From Haloactinopolyspora alba (GTDB taxonomy: Bacteria > Actinomycetota > Actinomycetes > Jiangellales > Jiangellaceae), in assembly GCF_003014555.1 (NCBI RefSeq), contig NZ_PYGE01000008.1, forward strand, positions 62,001 to 126,000: a DNA stretch of 64,000 nt, in the 5' to 3' direction. Positions 25,377 to 33,945 of this stretch are shown here, one piece after another. Every line of letters begins with the position of its first letter. Position 1 is the first letter of the stretch. The translations under genes and the position numbers were made by a program. The notes under the pieces are model-generated. The model was not told the DNA's origin, made no database searches, and saw only the letters and a list, made by a program, of their open reading frames with translations.

Positions 25377-26684
25377 TCAGCGGTCCATGGCCTCTTGTGC
25401 GGTCGCGGCGAGGTCGTCGAGAGCCTGCTGCGGAGTCTTCTCGCCGAGCAGCGCTGCCTCGATGGCCGGGGTGAACTCACCGCGGATCTCCAGCCACTGC
25501 GGCGGCCCGCCCTCGTTCTGCGCGTGTTCGAGGTTCTCCATCGCGAACTGGACCATCTTGTTCTGCCGGACGTACTCGCTGTCCAGCAACTCGGTCAGGG
25601 CCGGCACGTTGCCCCGCTGTTCGTTTGCAGCCAGTGCCGCTTCCGGGCTGGACAGGAACTCCAGCAGTGCTGCCGCCGCTTCCGGGTGCTCGGAGTTCGC
25701 CGACACGGTGGCGAGAGTGCCGCCGAAGAACATGCCAGGCTGCTCACCGTTGATCAGGAACGGCACCAGCTGGTCCGCCAGCTCTGGCGCGGACTCCTGC
25801 ACCTGCAGCCACAGGTTGTTGTGCGCCAGGCCCATCGCCGCGCGCCCGTTGATCAGCGGATGCACCTGCGCGTCGGTACTGGAGAAACCGACGTCCTCGA
25901 CCTTGTGCTCGTTGATGAGGTCGGTCATGAACTGCAGCGCCTCGACCGCCTCCGGCGAGTTGAACGTCGGCTCGGTGACATCATCGTTGAACAGGGACGC
26001 GCCGGACGAGAAGAGGAATACTTCGAACATCTGCCGCAGATCATGCGAAAGCATGTCGAACCCGGCGCGGGTTAGGGTGCCGTCCGCGTCGCGCTCGGTC
26101 AGCGCGATCGCGTACTCGCGCAGTTCCTCCCACGAACTCGGCGGCTTGTCGAATCCGGCCTCGGCGAGGATGTCCTTCCGGGCGACCGCGAAGCGCGTGT
26201 CCAACATGATCGGTACCGCGTAGACACCGCCGTCATACATGCCCGCCTGCACGATCTGCTCGGTGTAGGACTCCTTGAGCGATTCGCCGGTGATGCCGAA
26301 CTCGGAGAGCTCACGCAGCACGCCCTTGTCGGCGAAACCCTCGATCCAGCCGACGCCCATCATCATCACGTCAGGGACCAGCCCACTGGCGACGGCCGTG
26401 GTGAGCTTCTCGTTCAGCGTGCCGTAGGTGGTGTAGTCCACGCTCACGCTCACATCGGGATACTGCTCGTAGAACTTCGGTAGAAGCTCCTCCTCCAGCA
26501 GTTTTTCGCCGTCGGTTCCTTCGTAGATGGGGGTGAGCAGAGTGATCTCGCCGCTCACCTCACCTTCGCCTCCGGCGCCGCCGGAAGCCTCGGAATCGTC
26601 ACTGCCACAGGCGGCCGTGAACAGCGACAACGCGGCAACTGCCGCCAGCATCGCGCTGCCCGGTCGGTGTCTCCAGATCCTCAT
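25377..26684 (-). CDS. Sugar ABC transporter substrate-binding lipoprotein
   Basis: A 435-residue lipoprotein: signal peptide with lipobox LFTAAC followed by GSDDSEAS, then a family 1 solute-binding fold (GEITLLTPIYEGTDGEKLLE; GVYAVPIMLDTRFAVARKDI; NGRAAMGLAHNNLWLQVQES). First gene of an eight-gene operon and therefore the most strongly expressed component, supplying the two permeases downstream. The ligand is presumably an oligosaccharide released outside the cell, perhaps by the secreted beta-helix protein, that is then cut by the two heparinase-like enzymes. Confidence 0.92.
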   Translation of the reverse strand: MRIWRHRPGSAMLAAVAALSLFTAACGSDDSEASGGAGGEGEVSGEITLLTPIYEGTDGEKLLEEELLPKFYEQYPDVSVSVDYTTYGTLNEKLTTAVASGLVPDVMMMGVGWIEGFADKGVLRELSEFGITGESLKESYTEQIVQAGMYDGGVYAVPIMLDTRFAVARKDILAEAGFDKPPSSWEELREYAIALTERDADGTLTRAGFDMLSHDLRQMFEVFLFSSGASLFNDDVTEPTFNSPEAVEALQFMTDLINEHKVEDVGFSSTDAQVHPLINGRAAMGLAHNNLWLQVQESAPELADQLVPFLINGEQPGMFFGGTLATVSANSEHPEAAAALLEFLSSPEAALAANEQRGNVPALTELLDSEYVRQNKMVQFAMENLEHAQNEGGPPQWLEIRGEFTPAIEAALLGEKTPQQALDDLAATAQEAMDR

Positions 26685-26766
26685 GTGCGCTGTGCTCCTT
26701 TCGCGGAGTCAACGGGCCAGGTTGCACGGCGGTCTCCGTGGGGGTTGGGCTGCCGTGTGGTGGTCT

Positions 26767-26881
26767 GGTGTAACGATGTACCGAAGATAGAGGCGACCTT
26801 CTGCGCCGTCAAGAGCATGAAATTTGGACTCTGGATACGCCAGGGACTAGTCTGACGGCGATATCACTTCATCGTTACACC
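26767..26881. promoter_or_regulatory. Divergent LacI operators and promoters
   Basis: GGTGTAACGATG at 26767-26778 and its exact complement at 26870-26881 flank the space between the binding-protein and LacI genes. On the minus strand TTGACG (26807-26812), 17 bases, TATCTT (26784-26789) is a good promoter whose start would fall in the first operator. On the plus strand TTGGAC (26824-26829), 18 bases, TAGTCT (26848-26853) could drive lacI, with the second operator just downstream. Confidence 0.65.
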
Positions 26882-26927
26882 GTGCGGCGTGACGAGGCGG
26901 GCATCGTACGAACACCGGAGCGAACCC

Positions 26928-27977
26928 ATGGCAGAGGTCACCATCCAGCAGGTCGCGAAGGCGGCCGGGGTGTCGACCAGCACCGTGTCGAACCTGCTGA
27001 ACGGCAGAGCCCACCGGATGTTGCCCGAGACCCGCGTTCGGGTCGAGAACACCATCGAACAGCTCGGGTACCGGCCCAACCGCGCGGCTCGTCAGCTCCG
27101 CACCGGGCGCACGCAGACCATCGGCCTGGTTGTGCCGTCCGTCGGCAATCCATTCTGGGGTTCGTTCGCGCGCCAACTCGAGTCGGCTGCTCTCGAGGAG
27201 GGCTACCACGTCCTGCTGTGCAACAGCGAGCGCGATCCGGACCGAGAACGCCGATACATCGAGGAGCTGTGGTCCGACGGCATCCGCGGCGTCGTCCTGT
27301 GCTCGTCCCTGCCATCCCTGGAGCACGTCGCGCCGGTGATGCAGCGCGGCCTACACCTCGTCGCCTTCGATCGCGCCGCGCAGGCCGACGATCCGGAGGC
27401 CCTCGTCAGCATCAGCATCGACAACGCTGTTGGGTCGCAACTGGCCACCGCACACCTCGCCGACCTGGGCCACCGGCGGCTCGCGTTCGTCTCCGGCGCA
27501 CTTGGCAGCGTCAACCGCAAGGACCGCTACCGGGGGTTCGCGAACGCGCTGGAGCAGGCCGGCTTGTCCGTCGACAAGACGATCCTGTGGCCCGGCGCGT
27601 CGGACTGGCGCTTCGGCGACGTCGAGTCCGCCGAACTCGGCCGCAGGGCGGCGCATGAGCTGCTGTCCAGCGACACCCCGCCAACCGGAATCGTGGCGAT
27701 CAACGACATGTGCGCGCTGGGCATATGCCGCGGCGTACGCGACGCCGGGCTGGAGGTCGGCACCGATGTCTCGGTGGTGGGCTTCGACGACATCGTCCTC
27801 GCCGACCTCTATGACCCGCCACTGACGACCGTCCGCCAGCCGATGACCGAAATGGCCGCGGCCGCGATCACTGAACTCAAGACCCGCGTCGAGGCTGGCG
27901 GCCCGACGCCTGGAAGGTCGCTGCTGCTGCGGCCCGAGCTGGTGGTTCGTTCCTCCACCTCGGCGCCTCGCAGCTGA
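26928..27977 (+). CDS. LacI-family transcriptional regulator
   Basis: A 349-residue repressor with the LacI helix-turn-helix at residues 3-26 (VTIQQVAKAAGVSTSTVSNL), hinge helix (GYRPNRAARQLRTGRTQTIG) and periplasmic-binding-like effector domain (LVVPSVGNPFWGSFARQLES; GIVAINDMCALGICRGVRDA; VVGFDDIVLADLYDPPLTTV). It is divergent from the eight-gene transport and lyase operon, and identical inverted operators lie at both promoters, so it very probably represses that operon until the imported sugar binds. ATG 26928 has a GGAG eight bases upstream; longer in-frame starts would extend into the operator. Confidence 0.93.
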   Translation: MAEVTIQQVAKAAGVSTSTVSNLLNGRAHRMLPETRVRVENTIEQLGYRPNRAARQLRTGRTQTIGLVVPSVGNPFWGSFARQLESAALEEGYHVLLCNSERDPDRERRYIEELWSDGIRGVVLCSSLPSLEHVAPVMQRGLHLVAFDRAAQADDPEALVSISIDNAVGSQLATAHLADLGHRRLAFVSGALGSVNRKDRYRGFANALEQAGLSVDKTILWPGASDWRFGDVESAELGRRAAHELLSSDTPPTGIVAINDMCALGICRGVRDAGLEVGTDVSVVGFDDIVLADLYDPPLTTVRQPMTEMAAAAITELKTRVEAGGPTPGRSLLLRPELVVRSSTSAPRS

Positions 27978-27994
27978 CGTAGCGACCGGCGTGT

Positions 27995-29062
27995 TCAGCC
28001 GCTCCAGCCGGCGGGCAGGACGATCGAGGCCGGCCGCGGCGATGGCCAGTCGCCCGGTCCCGGCTCGACCGCACCGACACCGGACACGTGCTTCCACCAC
28101 CGGATCGGCTGCGCTCTGGCCGGGCTGTCCCGCAGCAGCGCAGCGAACCGGCCGGCCAGCTCAGCCCGGTCATGCGCGGCGAGATCCCAGCCGTAACGCA
28201 CCACGTCCAACCCCAACCGGCGCAACCGCCACTCCCGCTCACCCTGCTTGGCGACGATCCGCGACGCGTCCGGACGGTTGTCGTACTTCACCGCACCATC
28301 GGCCTCGCTGACGACCCAGTGGTACGGCCACAACCCGTCCACCCGGAACTCCGGGCGCTCGGCACCGACCCAGGCGTTGGACACCGGCATCGGCAGATCG
28401 AACTCGATAGAGGTGAACCGGCCCAGCGTCTCGATCGGCGACTCCGCCAACGGATCCGCGTGCTCGGCGACCCACCGCGCCCGATGCACACCGGCCCAGC
28501 GCGCCATGTAGCCGACGGCGAGGTGCAGGTCGGCACCCGCACCCGCCGCCGCGTCCGCCACCACCAGCGCGTGCGGGATCGGGCTGGTCCGCGCCACCTC
28601 CGCCACCGCCCACTCCCGGCTCATCACACGCACCCGCCCGCGCCGCCGCGCCTGCCCGAGCGGAACCTCGACCGCACGGACGACGCCGTAGCAGGTCCGC
28701 TCGCCGTACTGGCGCAGCGCCTTGGAGCGCACCGCCTCCGGCAGCGCGGGCGGCACTCCCATCGTCGGCAGCTCCCAGGTCACGGCAGCAGACCATCCCG
28801 TGAGGAAGACGGGCGACTTCTGAGACATGGCAAAGGCACGGGCGCGGAGCCGGTAGCGATGCCACAACGAGGCGGCCGCGAATGCCTCACTCGAGGCGTA
28901 GCAGCCGGGCGACAGACGGGTCAGGAAGCCCGCTCGATGCAGCCGTCGCAACCGGCTGGGGTGCACACGGGCGGCTCCGGCGACAGCAGAAGTGACCACC
29001 CCGCCCTCGCGACCGAGGAGTTCGGCGATGTCGTACGGGATGGTGCGGATGCATCCGGGCAT
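27995..29062 (-). CDS. AbiEi-like antitoxin domain / VSR-type endonuclease-like domain protein
   Basis: A 355-residue soluble protein. Residues 10-55 resemble the type IV toxin-antitoxin AbiEi antitoxin winged helix (GGVVTSAVAGAARVHPSRLR, RLHRAGFLTRLSPGCYASS). The last 130 residues resemble a restriction-endonuclease-like (DUF559/VSR) fold: ESPIETLGRFTSIEFDLPMP, EFRVDGLWPYHWVVSEADGA, KYDN and ending REWRLRRLGLDVVRYGW. The pattern E...D...E.D.K is incomplete or divergent. Such proteins are common as multi-copy singletons in actinobacteria; no AbiEii toxin lies next to it, so a toxin-antitoxin role is not supported. Function unknown. Confidence 0.75.
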   Translation of the reverse strand: MPGCIRTIPYDIAELLGREGGVVTSAVAGAARVHPSRLRRLHRAGFLTRLSPGCYASSEAFAAASLWHRYRLRARAFAMSQKSPVFLTGWSAAVTWELPTMGVPPALPEAVRSKALRQYGERTCYGVVRAVEVPLGQARRRGRVRVMSREWAVAEVARTSPIPHALVVADAAAGAGADLHLAVGYMARWAGVHRARWVAEHADPLAESPIETLGRFTSIEFDLPMPVSNAWVGAERPEFRVDGLWPYHWVVSEADGAVKYDNRPDASRIVAKQGEREWRLRRLGLDVVRYGWDLAAHDRAELAGRFAALLRDSPARAQPIRWWKHVSGVGAVEPGPGDWPSPRPASIVLPAGWSG

Positions 29063-29409
29063 TCATGCAATGTGCGCCGCCCGTGCGACGTACGACAGGC
29101 CGCTCACCGGATCTGTGGACGAGTCACCCGGCATCGGCCGATCGAGCCGCTTCCTGTGGACAACGGACCCGTCGGGCGTGCCCGTCCCTCACCCGGCGTT
29201 GGTTGGCAGACCTCACCTCAGGGACCTGAACACACCTCGGTGAGAAAAACGACGCATCCGACACGAAAACCCGCGCCATCCGTCAGTTTTCTCACCAAGG
29301 TGCGCTCAGATCCCCACGGAACCGGCCAGAGGGAGGACGACCCACAAGCGGCCAGGACCGTCCTGGCGCGTACGGATCCGCCCCGAACGCCCCGCCGCCC
29401 CGGCCAGTG
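29063..29409. other. 347-bp intergenic region
   Basis: No coding potential I can support. It contains one inverted repeat (29233-29302) near the convergent-free end of the iron permease gene. The rest is unremarkable. Confidence 0.6.
29233..29302. repeat. Inverted repeat, 16-bp arms
   Basis: CACCTCGGTGAGAAAA (29233-29248) pairs with TTTTCTCACCAAGGTG (29287-29302) with one wobble-type mismatch and a 38-base loop. It lies about 108 bases after the stop of the fused iron permease gene, so it could be its terminator; the long loop also suits a small dispersed repeat. Confidence 0.6.
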
Positions 29410-31443
29410 TCAGACGAGGCTGCCGCGGTTGGAGCGGCGCAGCAGCCAGGCCAGATACGGCGCGCCCACCAGCGCCACGACCAGACCCACCGGGATCTCC
29501 CGCGGCGCCAGCACACTGCGGCCCACCAGATCCGCGGCAACCACCAGGACCGCACCGAACATCGCAGCCACCGGGATCAACCGCCGATGCGACGGCCCCA
29601 CCAGCGCCCGGGCCGTGTGAGGGGCAACCAGGCCGACGAACCCGACAGTGCCGACAGCCGACGCCGCACCAGCGGCCAGGACGGCACCACCGATCAACAC
29701 GGTCAGCCGCATCCGCCCGAGCCCGAGACCCAGCGCACGCGGGGTGTCCTCGCCGTAGGCGAGCAGGTCCATCGACCGGCCCAGCGCTGCCAGCACGATG
29801 CCGACCAAGACGGGGACGACCAGCCAGCGCAGGTCCTCCACGCCGCGCCCGTACGTGCTGCCGGCCAGCCAGGTCAGCGCCCGGTTGACGGCCAGCTGGG
29901 CCTGCAGCGCCAGGACCGCGATCACCGCGGTCGCGAACGCGCCGACGCCGATGCCGACCAGCACCACCCTGGTCGGGTCGAGGCTCCATCCGCGCGCCTC
30001 CCGCCGCCCGGCGGCCGCCAGGAGCAGCACCATCGCGCCGACACCACCGGCGAGCGCCGCCAGCGGCAGCACCCACGCCGGTGCCTGCGGCGCGAGCATC
30101 AGCGCCGCCACCGCGCCGACACCGGAGCCGCCGGTGACTCCGATGATCGATGGCTCGGCGATGGGATTGTGCACCACGGCCTGGACCGCTACCCCGGCGA
30201 CGGCCAGGCAGGCGCCGGCGGTGGCCGCGACGGCCATCCGGCCGAACCGTCCCTCGACCACGCCGTCGTCGGCGCCGCCGAGCCAGCCGGCCACCTGCGC
30301 CCAGGTCACGGTGACGTCGCCGACCTTCAGCGAGGCCAGGCCGGCCACGACCAGCAGCACCCCGCCACCCACCGCCAGCGGCACGAACGGCAGCCGCCGG
30401 CGCGCCACCACGGCCGCCTGGTCGTCGACGTTGCCGATGCGCATCCGCCGCGCCAGCAGGATGAAGATCGGGGCGCCGATCACAGCGGTGATCACGCCCG
30501 CGGGCAGTTCCCCGGTGCTGGCGCTGCGCAGGAACGACCGCGCCACGACGTCCGCGCCCAGCAGTAGCGCCGCCCCCAGCAGCGCCGCGGTGGGCAGCAC
30601 GAACGCGTGCCGGAAGACACCCAGGAGCCGCACCGTGACCGGTGCGACCACACCGACGAAGGCGATCGGCCCCGCGACCGTCACCGCCACCGCCGCCGCG
30701 AGCACGGCCAGCCCGAGGGCGCTGAGCTTGACCCTGCCCACCCGTGCTCCCAGCGCCTGCGCGCCCTGGTCGCCGACCGCCAGCAGGTCCAGCGGGCGGA
30801 CGAGCGTCACCGTCGCCGCGCCGACCGCCAGCAGGACGACGCCGAGCTGCAGCGCTCGCGTCGACGAGATGGCCGCGATGGATCCGTTGCCCCAGAAGAA
30901 CAACCCCTGGGTGCTCTGCTCGAACAACACCAGCAACAGCGTGGCCAGCGACATCAGCGCCATCGTGATGGCGGTGCCGGCCAGCAGCACCCGGCCGCCG
31001 GACGTCAGTCCGCGCCGTCCGGCCAGCGCCCACACGGCCGCGGCCGAGACGAGCCCGCCGACGGTCGCGAGCCCGACCGAGCCGAACGCGCCCAGGTTCA
31101 CGCCGGCGGCTGCCACCGCGACCACGGCCAGGTAGCCACCCGCGTTGACACCAAGGGTTTCCGGCGCGGCCAGCGGGTTGCGGGTGACCGCCTGGGCCAG
31201 CGCCCCGGACACGGCCAGCGCCGAGCCCGCGACCAGGCCGGTGAGCAGGCGCGGGAGCCGGCTCCCGGTGAAGATCGCACGGACCTCGTCGGACGCGTCG
31301 CCGGTCACGAGCCCGATCAGCTCGCCCCAGCCGATGCCCGAGCTGCCCTGGCCGACGTGGATGACCGCCACCACGAGCAGCACGGCCAGCGCACCGCACA
31401 GCAGCAGCGTCCCGCGCCCGCCCTGGCGCGGCGCCGGTTTCAC
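29410..31443 (-). CDS. Fused double FecCD-type iron-siderophore permease
   Basis: A 677-residue membrane protein made of two tandem FecCD units (FhuB-like), about 18-20 helices. Each half has the family signature (AVTRNPLAAPETLGVNAGGY in the first; AVVHNPIAEPSIIGVTGGSG in the second) and the C-terminal GFVGLVAPHTAR / AFVGVVAPVTVR block. A single gene thus supplies the whole transmembrane pore. The GTG at 31443 overlaps the binding-protein stop (GTGA). Another long open frame in this stretch is only an artefact of GC bias. With the neighbouring binding protein and ATPase it imports a ferric siderophore. Confidence 0.92.
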   Translation of the reverse strand: MKPAPRQGGRGTLLLCGALAVLLVVAVIHVGQGSSGIGWGELIGLVTGDASDEVRAIFTGSRLPRLLTGLVAGSALAVSGALAQAVTRNPLAAPETLGVNAGGYLAVVAVAAAGVNLGAFGSVGLATVGGLVSAAAVWALAGRRGLTSGGRVLLAGTAITMALMSLATLLLVLFEQSTQGLFFWGNGSIAAISSTRALQLGVVLLAVGAATVTLVRPLDLLAVGDQGAQALGARVGRVKLSALGLAVLAAAVAVTVAGPIAFVGVVAPVTVRLLGVFRHAFVLPTAALLGAALLLGADVVARSFLRSASTGELPAGVITAVIGAPIFILLARRMRIGNVDDQAAVVARRRLPFVPLAVGGGVLLVVAGLASLKVGDVTVTWAQVAGWLGGADDGVVEGRFGRMAVAATAGACLAVAGVAVQAVVHNPIAEPSIIGVTGGSGVGAVAALMLAPQAPAWVLPLAALAGGVGAMVLLLAAAGRREARGWSLDPTRVVLVGIGVGAFATAVIAVLALQAQLAVNRALTWLAGSTYGRGVEDLRWLVVPVLVGIVLAALGRSMDLLAYGEDTPRALGLGLGRMRLTVLIGGAVLAAGAASAVGTVGFVGLVAPHTARALVGPSHRRLIPVAAMFGAVLVVAADLVGRSVLAPREIPVGLVVALVGAPYLAWLLRRSNRGSLV

Positions 31444-32420
31444 AGCCCGAGCGCTGCGGAGACCTCGTCGAACACCGTCACGGCCGTGACCGGGCCGCCC
31501 CACAGCCAGGTGCCCGGGTCGATCGGGTGGACACGGTCGTTCTTGACGAACTCCAGGCCCTGGTAGACGGGGTTGTCCGCCAGCTTGCCGGTGAAGATGT
31601 TGTCGCCTTCCTGAGCGACGTAGATCAACGACGAGGACGGGTCGGCGTTCGTCAGCCCTTCGACGTCGGTGTCGGTGAGCCCGTAGTCGTCGGTCTTGCC
31701 GCTCCAGCCGTTCGTCATCCCGGCGCTCTCGAGCAGCTCCGAGGCCATCGTCGGCTTACCGAAGATGCGCACCGTCGCGGCGCCCTCGTAGGTGTAGCCC
31801 TGCGCCAGGACGAACGTCTTCGGCGCGTCCGACTCGGCCAGCGCGGTCTCGAACTTCTTCGTGCGCGCGTCGAGCTCTGCCAGGACGTCCTTGGCGGTGT
31901 CCTCGGTGTCGGTCAGCGTGGCGATGTTGGTGAACGTGTCGCGCATCGCCTGCAGCTGCCCGCCCTCCTGGCCGTAGAAGTCCGACGAGTACGTCGGCGC
32001 GATGTCCTGGAGGTCGGCGAGGTTTCCGGCGGAGCGGTCGTCGTCGGTGAGGATGAGGTCCGGCTCCAGCGCCCGGATCTGCTCGAGGCTCGGTTCCTGC
32101 CGGGTGCCGACGTCGACGACGTCGTCCGGCAGCTGCGGCCCGGCCGCGACCCAGGTCCCGTAGCCCTCGACGTCGGCGACGCCCACCGGCTCGACCCCGA
32201 GCGCCAGCAGGTCCTCGGCCAGCGACCACTCGAGCGCGACGACGTCGGTCGCGGGCTCGTCCAGACTGACCGGTCCGTGCAGCGTGTCGATGGACACGCC
32301 GCCGTCGCCCGCCCCGCCCGATCCGCCCGACGTCTCGGCGGTGGAGTCGTCGGAACCGCAGGCGGCGAGCAGCAGCGAGAGGCAGGCCGCACTCGCGGCG
32401 GCAGACGCAAGACGTCGCAT
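31440..32420 (-). CDS. Iron-siderophore ABC transporter substrate-binding lipoprotein
   Basis: A 326-residue FhuD/FecB-type lipoprotein: signal peptide with lipobox LLLAAC then GSDDS, and the type III binding-protein fold (DEPATDVVALEWSLAEDLLA; GVEPVGVADVEGYGTWVAAG; PSLEQIRALEPDLILTDDDR; GTWLWGGPVTAVTVFDEVSA). It would capture a ferric siderophore outside the cell. Gene order ATPase, binding protein, permease on one strand behind an IdeR box points to iron-repressed expression. No siderophore biosynthesis genes are in the window. Confidence 0.92.
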   Translation of the reverse strand: MRRLASAAASAACLSLLLAACGSDDSTAETSGGSGGAGDGGVSIDTLHGPVSLDEPATDVVALEWSLAEDLLALGVEPVGVADVEGYGTWVAAGPQLPDDVVDVGTRQEPSLEQIRALEPDLILTDDDRSAGNLADLQDIAPTYSSDFYGQEGGQLQAMRDTFTNIATLTDTEDTAKDVLAELDARTKKFETALAESDAPKTFVLAQGYTYEGAATVRIFGKPTMASELLESAGMTNGWSGKTDDYGLTDTDVEGLTNADPSSSLIYVAQEGDNIFTGKLADNPVYQGLEFVKNDRVHPIDPGTWLWGGPVTAVTVFDEVSAALGL

Positions 32421-32496
32421 GGTCGGATGGTCTCCTTCGTGATGAGCGTGCTGGTGGTGATGCAGGGGTGCGACAGATCGGCAACGCCGGGCGGGG

Positions 32497-33303
32497 TCAG
32501 CTCGCCATCGCGGCAGGCGCGGGCGATCCGTAGGGCAGGCAGGTGGGGCGGCCGGTCAGCGGATGCGCGACCACGTGGACGGGCAGGCCGAACGCGGTCT
32601 CGATCGTGGCGCCGGTCAGCACCTGATCGGGCGTGCCGGAAGCCAGGACGGTGCCGTCGGACAGCACGACGACCTGGTCGGCGTAGGCGGCCGCCTGGTT
32701 GAGGTCGTGCAGCACCAGGCCGACCGTGATGCCGTGCTCGTCGGCGAGGCTGCGCACCAGCGCGAGCACCTCGACCTGGTATCGCAGGTCCAGGTAGGTG
32801 GTGGGCTCGTCCAGCAACAGCACACCGGTCTGCTGGGCCAGCACCATGGCGATCCAGGCCCGTTGCCGCTCGCCGCCGGACAGCCCGTCGACGTGCCGTC
32901 CAGCGAACGCGGTGGTGCCGGTGACCTCCAGTGCCCAGTCGACGGCGTCGTGGTCGTGCGCGCGCACCCGGCCGAGAGCACCGCGATGGGCATAGCGGCC
33001 GTGGCCCACGAGCTCGCGCACCGTCAGCCCGGCGGGGATCGGTGAGCCCTGCGGCAGGAACGCCAGCCGGCGGGCCAGCTCACGTCCGCGCAGCCGGCCG
33101 GCGTCCTCGCCGTCGACGGTGACGGCGCCGGCCGTAGGGTCGTGCAGCCTGGCCAGGGTGCGCAGCAGCGTCGATTTGCCGGAGCCGTTCGGCCCGACCA
33201 GAACGGTCACTCCGCCGGGCGTGAGGTCGACGCTGACGTCGCGCAGCACCGGAGCGGAGTCGTATCCGGCATGGACGGAGTCGGCGACAAGCGTGGACGG
33301 CAC
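32497..33303 (-). CDS. Iron-siderophore ABC transporter ATPase (FecE type)
   Basis: A 268-residue ABC ATPase: Walker A GPNGSGKST (37-45), Q-loop Q85, signature LSGGERQ (141-147), Walker B VLLLDEP (161-167) and switch HDLNQAAAYAD typical of the FecE/FhuC group. First gene of the iron operon, starting with GTG at 33303 some 30 bases from an IdeR-like box. A 76-base gap separates it from the binding protein gene, the only sizeable gap in the operon. Confidence 0.94.
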   Translation of the reverse strand: MPSTLVADSVHAGYDSAPVLRDVSVDLTPGGVTVLVGPNGSGKSTLLRTLARLHDPTAGAVTVDGEDAGRLRGRELARRLAFLPQGSPIPAGLTVRELVGHGRYAHRGALGRVRAHDHDAVDWALEVTGTTAFAGRHVDGLSGGERQRAWIAMVLAQQTGVLLLDEPTTYLDLRYQVEVLALVRSLADEHGITVGLVLHDLNQAAAYADQVVVLSDGTVLASGTPDQVLTGATIETAFGLPVHVVAHPLTGRPTCLPYGSPAPAAMAS

Positions 33304-33334
33304 GTTCGGCTCCCTGCTCGGCGACGGAAAAGCG

Positions 33335-33353
33335 TAAGGGATGCCTAATCTAA
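33335..33353 (-). promoter_or_regulatory. IdeR/DtxR-type iron box
   Basis: On the minus strand the 19-mer TTAGATTAGGCATCCCTTA matches the known consensus TTAGGTTAGGCTAACCTAA at 14 of 19 positions. It lies directly upstream of the siderophore ATPase gene, so Fe(II)-IdeR repression of the operon is likely. Confidence 0.7.
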
Positions 33354-33402
33354 CCCATTGGTGGCGACTCGCCCAACCCCCGGCCCGGCAGCCGGCCCGT
33401 GC

Positions 33403-33945
33403 TCAGCCGAGCCGGTCGCGCAGCGCCTCGCCCTTGGCACGAGCACCGGCGTCGAGGACCGACCGGAACGCGTCCATCCGTCCGCGCAGGTCAGCGTCGG
33501 AGGTGCCGAGAATCCGCGCGGCCAGCAACCCGGCGTTGCGCGCCCCACCCACCGACACCGTCGCCACCGGAACACCCGCCGGCATCTGCACGATCGACAG
33601 CAGCGAGTCCATGCCGTCGAGGTGCTTCAGCGGGACCGGCACCCCCACCACGGGCAGCGACGTCACCGCCGCCAGCATGCCGGGCAGGTGCGCCGCTCCC
33701 CCGGCGCCGGCGATCAGCACCCGCAGGCCGCGTTCGGCCGCGGACGAGCCGTAGTCCAGCATCGCCTGCGGCATCCGGTGCGCCGAGACCACGCCGACCT
33801 CGTGCGGCACGCCGAGCTCGTCGAGCGCGTCGCCGGCCGCGGACATCACCGGCCAGTCCGAGTCCGAGCCCATGACGATCCCGACCAGCGGCTGCCCGTC
33901 ACCGCGCGCGGTGACCAGCTCGGTCGTGTCTCCCGGATCACTCAT
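33403..33945 (-). CDS. purE: N5-carboxyaminoimidazole ribonucleotide mutase
   Basis: A 180-residue class I PurE that converts N5-CAIR to CAIR in purine synthesis. Motifs seen: MGSDSDW (25-31), SAHRMP (54-59, with the catalytic His), [11 protein letters not shown] and [20 protein letters not shown]. The start overlaps the purK stop by eight bases, so the pair is co-translated, as in many bacteria. The N-terminal 20 residues are an extra hydrophilic stretch. Confidence 0.96.
   Translation of the reverse strand: MSDPGDTTELVTARGDGQPLVGIVMGSDSDWPVMSAAGDALDELGVPHEVGVVSAHRMPQAMLDYGSSAAERGLRVLIAGAGGAAHLPGMLAAVTSLPVVGVPVPLKHLDGMDSLLSIVQMPAGVPVATVSVGGARNAGLLAARILGTSDADLRGRMDAFRSVLDAGARAKGEALRDRLG

Noticed and set aside
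27995-29062. A complete AbiE toxin-antitoxin pair
   Set aside because: No AbiEii nucleotidyltransferase toxin gene is adjacent.
29306-31399. A second 697-codon frame on the minus strand over the iron permease
   Set aside because: Its translation is Arg/Gly-rich with no membrane segments or motifs; the 29410-31443 frame has two full FecCD domains and a stop/start overlap with its neighbour.
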